Below, one piece after another: positions 56,101 to 64,000 of a DNA stretch of 64,000 nucleotides; the stretch's first letter is position 1; every line of letters begins with the position of its first letter. Both the position numbers and the translations under genes were made by a program. The stretch is from Parapristionchus giblindavisi (lineage: Eukaryota > Nematoda > Chromadorea > Rhabditida > Diplogasteridae): assembly GCA_943737045.1 (NCBI GenBank), contig CALSFV010000046.1, positions 682,001-746,000 on the forward strand. The letters are read 5' to 3'. The notes beneath the pieces were generated by a model, which saw only the letters and a list, made by a program, of their open reading frames with translations, ran no database searches and was not told where the DNA came from.

Positions 56101-57711
56101 GTACCATCGGCCTGGATATGATACCTATGCCATAAAGATACAAATTTAGACTAATACGATCCTCTCTCATAAATAATAATAATAATAAATTAATGCGGGC
56201 AATAAAAAAGAAATAGAAATGACATAGGCAAGAGAAAATGACGATTGAATATGGGGTATTAACAAAATTCTATTAAAAAGCCAATCAGAACATAAATCAT
56301 AAGTTCTAGCATAATAACTTAATTTGTTTTTAATGTAATACACCGAGTTATATGACACTCTCCGCTCTGGCAACGCTCTCTCACAGATAAAGAGTGCTGT
56401 CAGAGCGGAGACTCAAATTAGCCCGACTTGTGCATTTAATTGATCATTTCGAAATGATTACCTGAGCTTTCTCAAGAAGTATTCTCAGTGTCTGACAGCT
56501 AAAGAATCGAGCAGCAATCAACAGATTTATGGAGAATCTGAAGAGAAAAACATCAATGAAATCAATTCATAGGTCGAAAAATCTACAAAGCCAGGCAGCA
56601 TTTCGGTTTAAAAAAAATGAAAACATGGCCGCATTTTGAAAATCTCTAACTTAGAAATCGACCAATGATGCAATGCATCTAAATCTCAACATTTACGAAA
56701 CTCAGTCAAATCTAAGAAAATATGTGTATATAATTCAGAAATATCGAAACCTGCACTCTCCTGTGTAGAAGAAGTCAACGATTTGTTCTAGTTCATGCCA
56801 TGATACGCCTGGAATTACTTATACTTTGTAAAGTATTATATGAAACATAATTATTAGACGTCAAAAATGGTTCATAACCACAACACTCTAGTCTCAATCA
56901 ACCAATAATAACTCACCAGTAACTTCTGGATCGATATCGAGCGTAACATTTGGCGAATCCTGTACTGCAACCAGAGCTGACTGAAATCGTATACTGTGTA
57001 AAAAATAGATGATCCAATTCTTCATCAACTATGGCACAACACTAGTATACTAGTACACTTTATAACAACTGCAGTGGGGAAAAAACAAAACATGGAAGAA
57101 TACTTTTCTGTTAGTAAATTAGCTAAACGTCTGAATACTCTTTTCAATAGCAATGCTCCGTGAACAAGGGAATAGTAAGGCAAATTAAGAGTCTACATTG
57201 AATGGTTACACTCCCAAACGAAACGTGAAATAAACCTTGAAATGAGTTGAGAATGCAGACAGAACCAATCGATGAGCCGTACACACTAATCGTCCACCAC
57301 TCTTCACCTCTACATCAGTCTGTCCTGCTTGCTGAAATAATAGTATAAAGATATAATAAATAAATAATACGCGATTGTGAAAACTATTTACACAACTAGG
57401 AAAACAGTGGAAGAGTGAGCGAGGCTCGCAAAAAGTATGTGACTAATACTGTTTATTGCGCTTCTGATGTTCTTATATAACTCAAAACATCACTACAACT
57501 ACTGGTTCTAGGAGTATATTAAAATATTCATATGGTTAACGACAGACTATATTATTACTCGTCTAAGCGAGGCGAAGTAGTCAAGGGCAATCTTGGCGTG
57601 TTCTATGATTGGCGCCGAAGGTCCAGATCGAATCACCGGCGGTGCAAAGTTACCATGAGAATTTACACTCATTGGATGCAGCAGTGGAGGCCGTGCATCG
57701 CTGTGATGCAT
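50038..57711 (-). CDS. Tandem BTB/POZ, C2H2 zinc-finger protein
   Basis: Twenty-two exons join in frame for 592 residues: 57,711-57,559; 57,331-57,236; 56,980-56,917; 56,808-56,751; 56,537-56,462; 56,111-55,980; 55,731-55,663; 55,415-55,339; 54,118-54,041; 53,822-53,728; 53,605-53,555; 53,290-53,223; 53,092-53,044; 52,658-52,609; 52,271-52,184; 51,970-51,905; 51,370-51,315; 51,142-51,044; 50,888-50,809; 50,597-50,500; 50,427-50,324; 50,109-50,038. BTB 1 (about residues 38-149) has [22 protein letters not shown] and [12 protein letters not shown] 2 (about 168-300) has [37 protein letters not shown] and [10 protein letters not shown]. An acidic, Gln-containing linker leads to three C2H2 fingers (CPYC, CRYC, CRKC; about 482-560) and a short terminal CDIPSC finger-like unit. 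BTB domains dimerise and recruit partners and fingers bind DNA, so a nuclear transcription regulator is likely. The ATG lies four bases after a TTTCAG acceptor. Confidence 0.9.
51550..51710. mobile_element. 161-bp hAT-type MITE in an intron
   Basis: The ends CATACGTGGGCG and CGCCCACGTATG are flanked by the perfect 8-bp duplication GCATGAAC (51,542-51,549 and 51,711-51,718). It lies in intron 16 of the BTB-zinc finger gene. Confidence 0.87.
52815..52980. repeat. AAAATCCGGTCAGG repeat cluster
   Basis: Three diverged copies of TCAAAATCCGGTCAGG-type sequence in an intron, introduced by AGGTCGAATAGCTTGGTTAT, which recurs at about 1,885-1,945 with a matching continuation. Confidence 0.65.
53105..53190. 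repeat. (AAT)n microsatellite
   Basis: Imperfect AAT/ATT trinucleotide tract in intron 12 of the BTB-zinc finger gene; the Asn-rich open frame across it is an artefact. Confidence 0.9.
54523..54716. mobile_element. 194-bp hAT-type MITE
   Basis: The ends CATACATT and AATGTATG are flanked by the perfect 8-bp duplication AACACTAT. It is in intron 8 of the BTB-zinc finger gene and is closely related to 28,329-28,520. Confidence 0.9.
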
Positions 57712-58413
57712 AGTACTGAAATCGATTCATTGGCTTGTTGCGAAACGCGGCACAAAACCCGCATGATTAAGCATAACAGAAAAGACAAATTTGTGAATTA
57801 ATCAGTTACACCAGTAGATTATGTAATATAAGAGTCATGCAAATTAAAAACTAGGTATGGCTAAACAAAATCAAGTAAGGAATTAACAAAATGCATATGC
57901 ATTAACAAAAAGCCTCTCGAGAAACGGTGTGGTCTATGGAGCTTTTTCCCAATTGCATTATACCTTTTGCCGGCTGTGATTGCGGCTCTCACGGTGGTCG
58001 TTGATCTTTCTATCGTAAATTGACTTTTCTTAGTGTATTTTTGTTTCATAATTTTCCGTAATAAGGAATATTTTAAATACTATTTTATTTTTTTCATTAT
58101 ACCTAGTAAATGAAATCAAGAACTGTTTAATTACAAATATACTTTTGCTTCTGCTCATTGAATAAATTGTGTTTGAAGCATTTTTATTTAAATGCCCACT
58201 AAAGCTTTCTATTTATAAGGATGATTATGAGGATCTATTTAATGCCCGGACAATATTTAACATTTTTTTCTCTGAACTCAGTCACTCGTACTTTTTATAT
58301 TGACACTGTTATTTCTCGATTTCTTTGTATTATCAGTAGATAAATTCACACAAAACATCCAGAAAATCTATTATTCATATTTTATTTCATCATCATTATT
58401 TCACATTACAAAG
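57712..58413. promoter_or_regulatory. Spacer between neuropeptide-like gene and BTB-zinc finger gene
   Basis: About 700 bp that must contain the 3' UTR of the upstream gene and the 5' leader of the BTB gene, whose TTTCAG acceptor (57,721-57,716) allows either a 5' UTR intron or trans-splicing. No coding exon is recognised. Confidence 0.4.
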
Positions 58414-61312
58414 TTAATGTCTGGGGGATAGAAGAGATGGCTTTAATCCTCTCTTCTTTCTTCCAAAATCAATTGGGTCAAATGTGAATCTTGATTGATC
58501 GTTGGTATATTGATTGTTCAAGGGAAGAGGAGTGGTAACCGACCGCCCAGATCTGAAAATGTTACGATTAATGAAAGAGAAATACATTCAGTCATATGCA
58601 AAAGGTATCCGCAAATGTTCAATCGTGCAAAATTTATTTCGAAATGAGCACAACGTTGCACAAGTCTAGGAAATGAAGCGTAAATGCACGACTTTGTTCG
58701 AAAAAATTAATTAAACTCGTGCAGTCCTACTTTTCATCATTTTAATTTCGTTTATTCTCGTAACGGTAGAGCATGTTCACGAATGCGGATCGCTAATGTG
58801 TAATCAATTTTATTTCTCTTATTCGTATGGCTTTTTGTGATATAAAAATATTTTAAATTTTTTTTAATCAATGAATTTTTACCCTCCTCTCTTCTTTCTT
58901 CCAAAATTAATTGGATCAAATGTGAATCTTGATTGATCGTTCGCATAGTTTGGATTCATAGGAAGAGGAGTGGTAGCCGATTGTCCGTATCTGGAAAACT
59001 TACGATTAATGAATAAGAAATACCCGCAATTGAATGTTGAATAGTATATGCAGTCAATCTTTTTCATTCATATCACACTTTTTACAACGCAAATATTTTT
59101 AAAACTGAAAGGGTCAATGAATTTTTACCCTCCTCTCTTCTTTTTTCTTTGTATCTCGAAAGGATCCCACCAAGGCTCCACCGTTTCTTGAGATAGTCTA
59201 CAAAGACAAATGTGATTATTGAAATTAGTCGCATAATATTCTCAAAAAACCGTACCTCTTATATAGTTTCGGTGGCCTTGAGGATCTGAAAAGAATATTA
59301 AACCAATGAGGATATTCGTGACTATTAAACTAATATAGATACTGTATCATTTTATGTCTGAGTCAACGTACCTTTCATGTGTGTCATTTAGGAGGCCGTT
59401 CGTGTAAGAGTCGGGCAAATCTGGGGGAGGGTTGGCACAGGCCAAAAATTTTAATGCCCTCAAAACTTGTGTATAGGGGTTATCGACCTAGCTGATGAAG
59501 ATGTGCATAGTCATTTTGGCTCCAGTGGTCCCGCAACGCCTGGGCGGGATTACGGTAACATCACGTTTTCAAGTCGCTCTCGGTCCATGGTTGAGCTAGC
59601 ACAGTATTCTGGTCCAAGCCATTTTTCTTCCAAAGCAAGACAAAGGAGAGACCATTGTATTCGAGAGAGTTTGTATGTTGAGCGGTCGTTCTTGCTTTGA
59701 AAGTCATGAGAACGCTGTGCTAGAGGTATGAAAATTGGGCTCCTGGGTCAGAATTCGATGGCGATGATGGCTGTCTACATCATTAGTTTTGAAAAGTTTT
59801 CAAAAGGTTGATTAGTGGAAATTTTGATGGACACGGATGCGGGCATAGCGAGTATGACAGTTCGAACCGGCATGACGAGAGGATTCCAATGATGTATTAT
59901 GAGCCCATACGTACATTGCCATCTCAATATTGCCTCGATATAGTGAGCTGCAAAATCACGAGGAGTTGTCTGCGTCTCTCTATTCCGCGCGCTCTCTCGA
60001 CACTCTCTCATTTTGCCGCGCTCTCTCGAGAGTGCGAGAGAGCGCGCGGAATTGAGAGAGTCCTCTTGTTTTCCTCTTTCGCAGCTCACTATATCGAGGC
60101 AATATTGAGATGGCAATGTACGTATGAGCTCATAATACATCATTGGAATGCTCTCGTCACGGCGGTTCGAACTGTCATACTCGCTATGCCCGCATCCGTG
60201 TCCATCAAAATTTCCAATAATCAACCTTTTGAAAACTTTTCAAAACTAATGACGTAGACAGCCATCATCGCCTTCGAATTCTGACCCAGGAGCCCAATTT
60301 TCATACCTCTAGCTCAACCATGGACCGAGAGCGACTTGAAAACGTGATGTTACCGTAATCCCGCCCAGGCGTTGCGGGACCACTGGAGCCAAAATGACTA
60401 TGCACATCTTCATCAGCCGGGTCGATAACCCCTATACACAAGTTTTGAGGGTATTAAAATTTTTGGCCTGTGCCAACCCTTGTTCGACTCTTTCGCAAAC
60501 GGCCTCTTAGAAACAAAATATGCAAATAAGCAAAAAAAAATCGATCAAATACTCACCTTTGTTCGAAAGGGTCCTTAGAATATTCATCATCTTCAGAATC
60601 TGCGGACCTACATTTTAGATTGGTTAAAGTGACCGAAACCTTTGTCAACGGTCTCTTCAACGGTCTACGTCCTCTCGTTGTTAGAGAACATAGAAATGTG
60701 CGCAATGAAGAGGTCATTGAGAGAGGTCACTCTCCATTTGGTTAAGATGTGTCCTACCTCTCCATAAAATAATTTTCTTGATCACTTGGTAGTTCTCTCT
60801 CTTCTCCGTAGTCACTTGCTGGTTCCTTCTCTTCTCCTACGTTGCCACTTGGTGGTTCTTTCGCTTCTCCGTCTCCGTCGTAGTCGTCAACATACGAGAG
60901 ACGTTTGACGTTGCTAAAATATGATTATGTTAAATACATTTACTTTTTATATCTAAGGACTGTTCATAAGCGCGATAAAACTATTTCTGCTAACTATCAG
61001 TCAGTGTCAGTTCAATACTCCCACATTTGATGTTCATAGTCTAACGTTTTAAAATGTGCAATAATTTTCTTTGAAAAACCGAAAATCAAATAAAATTATT
61101 TAGGAATAATAATATTACGGGTTCTTGAAGTCTGAAGCAGGATACTCTGGATCAACCGATCTACGATATCCAGACTCATATGGGCTATCACTCCTGTTAT
61201 GTAATTGGATTAAAATCAAGGATTAATTTAAGAACACTTACTTTGGAAGTCCCGCGGAGCATAGGGCTAGCAGCCCAAGAAAGAAGAAGAGCAATTTTAA
61301 ACGACCTATCAT
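58414..61312 (-). CDS. Secreted neuropeptide-like precursor
   Basis: Exon 1 (61,312-61,242) encodes a signal peptide (MIGRLKLLFFFL..., Ala/Cys/Ser-Ala near residues 16-20). Exons 61,193-61,119, 60,913-60,758 and 60,607-60,557 follow in phase and give an acidic propeptide with basic sites (YRRS, VKRL). Then come 59,285-59,256 and 59,197-59,128 (LKKR, then WSLGGILFEIQ, then RKKKRGG). Exons 58,990-58,883 and 58,552-58,414 are paralogous, each with TTPLP, a variable Asn/Tyr-rich part and DQSRFTFDPI[N/D]FGRKKR; the stop is TAA at 58,416-58,414. Phe-Gly before RKKR is the usual convertase plus C-terminal amidation signal, so secreted amidated peptides ending in FDPINF or FDPIDF are inferred. The exact family is not recognised. 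Exons 4 and 5 do not share a phase: an extra piece of length 3n+2 is needed, or a boundary is wrong. A transposon sits in that intron. Confidence 0.82.
59392..60507. mobile_element. TTAG-flanked 1.1-kb foldback in the neuropeptide-like gene
   Basis: Inverted arms with ends GAGGCCGTT and AACGGCCTC, and TTAG on both sides (59,388-59,391 and 60,508-60,511). The centre (about 59,990-60,060) is rich in CTCTCGAGAG-type sequence. The two 149-codon frames on opposite strands (59,808-60,257 and 60,224-59,775) are mirror images and not genes. A partial relative is at 1,647-1,885. Confidence 0.83.
59600..59719. mobile_element. 120-bp insertion nested in the foldback's left arm
   Basis: Bounded by CACAG and CTGTG and by CTAG on both sides (59,596-59,599 and 59,720-59,723). 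The right arm (about 60,310) and the relative at about 1,850 show the single uninterrupted CTAG site. Confidence 0.82.
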
Positions 61313-62361
61313 CGGAGATGAGAGGGACAAGAATGAAAAATACCTGTTAAAAGTTGCTTTTATGTGCTATGATTTAGAAAAGTGCATATTAAAATAGTCG
61401 TAACTTAATTATTTCATTTTTCTTTATCACACTCTTTATTATTAAAATTAATATACTCTATGCCATGTCTGCAAAAGAACAAAGGCTCTTATTTCTATCA
61501 CTTCATTAGGATAATTATATTACTTTTACATTCCTTTGACTAGGATTGGTATTGTTATATTTCTTCAATTTATTGTTTATTCCCATAGTTGTATATTATT
61601 TTCTCATCTTTCGTTGTATTATTTTGTGTTTTGGTCTCATATCGTTGTATATGTAGGTAGTTTGTCTCTTGTACTTCGCATCGTATCGTACTCCAGACTT
61701 TCTGCGCGACACGCGCGCGGGGTAGTGACAAGTCGCGCGCGGGATAATTACAAGTCGCGGCGCGGGCGCGTCGCGCCTTGTCACTACCCCGCGCGCGACT
61801 TGTAAATAACCCGCGCGCGACTTGTCGATGAGACGTGCGCGACCCGCTCCCTTCCTCTTTCACTTTCCCCTTCTATAGCTTTACTTACATATCTTCAAGT
61901 ATACTGTAATGACCAAATTCAATATAGTAAAATATACACTGTTTATTGAACGAAAAAAAGATAGATACAAGATTAATGAGAAAAGATACAAGATTAATGA
62001 GAGCAATTCGAGAAACTGAAGAGAAAACTCGTAACAAACACAATGCAATCAACATGGTAACAACAATTTACAATGGTCACAACAATTGCTTAATATTATC
62101 TTGATATAATCGGCAGATAATAATGAAGTCAATCTTCATACTTATGATGACAAGCTCTTGATATTATTCGATATAGTAAGATACACTGCAAAGAAATATT
62201 TTAATCAAAAAGGAAAATTATAAAAGAATAAATAAGTTATATTACATGGAAAATAACTAACCATCATTGTCCTCTTCACACTCAGATCAGACCAAACTAT
62301 ATACTTCCAATAATATATTCCTATCATATTCCGATTTCTTTTCTGAAACAATTAATTAAAA
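61313..62361. promoter_or_regulatory. Upstream region of the neuropeptide-like gene
   Basis: No coding exon is seen. Bases 61,700-61,850 stand out as GC-rich in an AT-rich setting, with four or five direct and inverted copies of a GCGCGCGGG...ACAAGTCGCGCGCG-like unit. The promoter of the minus-strand gene should lie within this region, but no element is assignable. Confidence 0.4.
61700..61850. repeat. GC-rich inverted/direct repeat cluster
   Basis: Repeated ACAAGTCGCGCGCG and its complement, separated by TAATT- or TAAATAA-like spacers, about 400-540 bp upstream of the start codon at 61,312. Confidence 0.75.
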
Positions 62362-63731
62362 CACACTATCTGAGAGAATTCAACAACCGATTTTTTTCTT
62401 GGTATTGACGAAAAATGAATTTTCCGGTTTTATGTATGATAATTATAGGCTCCATGAGTGAAGTACATTGGTACTTGGAAATATCTTCCAATTGAAAATT
62501 CGCATCAGGGGGCGCGTTTGGTGTAGTTTGGCGACTTTTCCTAATAAGTTTATTTCAAATCCAATCGATTCGGGAGTGGGCGTAATCGACTCCTTGGCCA
62601 ATTCTAAGAAACTATTGCCGAGGAGAGTTTTTCGAGCAAAGGTCAACGAACGTTGGAATTGGAAAAATAATTACATTAAATTAATTCTCACTATTTTCCC
62701 ATGGCGAACTACAATTTTTTATTTGCTTAATAGCTTCTACATGTCATTACACATCTTCAATTTAAAAAGTATAATTTTAAAAAAATTACAAGTTTGTGAA
62801 CGAATCAATTTTGTTCGCTGTATTCAATTGTGGTGGGGATTGGCGAGGTTTCCTAAAAAGTTTATTTCGAAACCAATCGATTCGGGAGTAGGCGCATTCG
62901 AATCCATGTCTAATTCTAAGAAACTATTGCTAAGGAGAGTTTTTCGATCAAAGGTCAACGAACGCTGATATTGGGATTTTTCGAAAAAAATGTTTACATT
63001 AAATTTATTCTCACTATTTTCTATGGCGAATGTAAACATTGTATTTGCTCAATCGCTTCTACATAGAGAGAATTATGGAAAATAGTGAGAATTAATATAA
63101 TGTAAACATTTTTTTCGAAAATTCCCAATATCAGCGTTCGTTGACCTTTGATCGAAAAACTCTCCCTAGCAATTGTTTCTTAGAATTAGACATGGATTCG
63201 AATGCGCCTACTCCCCAATCGATTGGTTTCGAAATAAACTTTTTAGGAAACCTCGCCAATCCTCACCACAATTGAATACAGCGAACAAAATTGATTCGTT
63301 CATAAACTTGTAATTTTTTAAAAATTATACTTTTTAAATTGAAGATGTGTAATGACATGTAGAAGCTATTAAGCAAATAAAAAATTGTAGTTCGCCATGG
63401 GAAAATAGTGAGAATTAATTTAATGTAATTATTTTTCCAATTCCAACGTTCGTTGACCTTTGCTCGAAAAACTCTCCTCGGCAATAGTTTCTTAGAATTG
63501 GCCAATGAGTCGATTACGCCCACTCCCGAATCGATTGGATTCGAAATAAACTTATTAGGAAAAGTCGCCAAACTACACCAAACGCACCCCCTGATGCGAA
63601 TTTTCAATTGGAAGATATTTCCAAGTACCAATGTATTTCACTCATGGAGCCTGTAATTATCATACATAAAACCAGAAAATTCATTTTTCGTCAATACCAC
63701 ACATATGTGGATTTTCTCAGATAGCGTGATT
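62362..63731. mobile_element. 1.4-kb foldback with internally duplicated arms
   Basis: The ends CACTATCTGAGAGAATT and its near complement at 63,713-63,731 bound a second inverted pair beginning GGTATTGACG (62,401). Within each arm a block with GATTCGGGAGT...AGAGTTTTTCGA...AAAGGTCAACGAACG occurs twice (about 62,570-62,655 and 62,880-62,965 on the left). The 166- and 122-codon frames are by-products of these repeats. Confidence 0.75.
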
Positions 63732-64000
63732 TAAATGTGTGAAGGTTAAGATAAATTAATGTCTATTTGTGAAGCTCCAAGAAAAGCAAACTCCCACATT
63801 AATACTCTCAAAAAACAGATAATAGAATATCTTACAGATCAGAATCTCCATTGTACTTGTGCTTGTCCAATAATAATATTACTCCATGGGCCATATTTCT
63901 AATCACAATATTCGTTGCCTGTAAATATTATAAGTAATGGACATATTACACCTCGACTAGCATCAAATACGGAATATATCACCCCTTCCATTATACATCA
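63732..64000. other. No recognised feature
   Basis: AT-rich sequence up to the window edge; no exon or repeat could be supported. Confidence 0.5.

Noticed and set aside
57861..58049. 62-codon minus frame as an upstream exon of the BTB gene
   Set aside because: It has no phase-compatible donor into the next exon, and a complete start exon is present at 57,711-57,559.
59775..60257. Two 149-codon open frames on opposite strands
   Set aside because: They are mirror translations of the two arms of one foldback, with no family resemblance.
62468..63656. 166-, 122- and 67-codon frames
   Set aside because: Same protein repeated in both arms of a foldback, arising from repeated non-coding blocks.

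Overview
The window is AT-rich animal nuclear DNA, most like a rhabditid-type nematode. That assignment is an inference from many 50-150 nt exons, GT-AG introns ending in TTTCAG-like acceptors, an acceptor a few bases before a start codon, and very dense DNA transposons. No rRNA, CRISPR array, bacterial operon or convincing functional tRNA was seen. Every host gene recognised reads on the minus strand.

Three apparently functional genes lie in a row in the right-hand half, in transcription order. (1) At 61,312-58,414 is a signal-peptide-bearing, neuropeptide-like precursor ending in two related repeats with the amidation/cleavage signature FTFDPI[N/D]F-G-RKKR. (2) At 57,711-50,038 is a 22-exon gene whose exons join in frame to 592 residues, with two tandem BTB/POZ domains, an acidic linker and C-terminal C2H2 zinc fingers. 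(3) At 49,116-37,372 is a 25-exon FAM91 gene, in frame for 818 residues, the homologue of the trans-Golgi tethering protein FAM91A1.

The left-hand half is a decayed duplication of genes 2 and 3. Copy A (4,375-16,420 plus zinc-finger exons at 17,348-20,361) has lost FAM91 exon 2 and has a transposon inside exon 12. Copy B1 (23,997-25,210) keeps only the 3' exons. Copy B2 (27,320-36,285) has an internal stop and lacks exons 1-10. Comparing copies often shows the empty site of an insertion, so several transposon boundaries can be set to the base.

Mobile DNA fills the introns and spacers. It includes an N-terminal GIY-YIG half of a Penelope-like retroelement (1-1,299), a 3' fragment of a non-LTR retrotransposon, and a dead mariner with intact ends. 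There are hAT-type MITEs with 8-bp target duplications, TA-flanked inverted-repeat elements, and long foldback elements flanked by TTAA. One TTAA foldback (41,648-43,622) carries a 101-codon open reading frame preceded by a splice-acceptor-like tract. Two insertions share a motif cluster resembling a rearranged hammerhead ribozyme.
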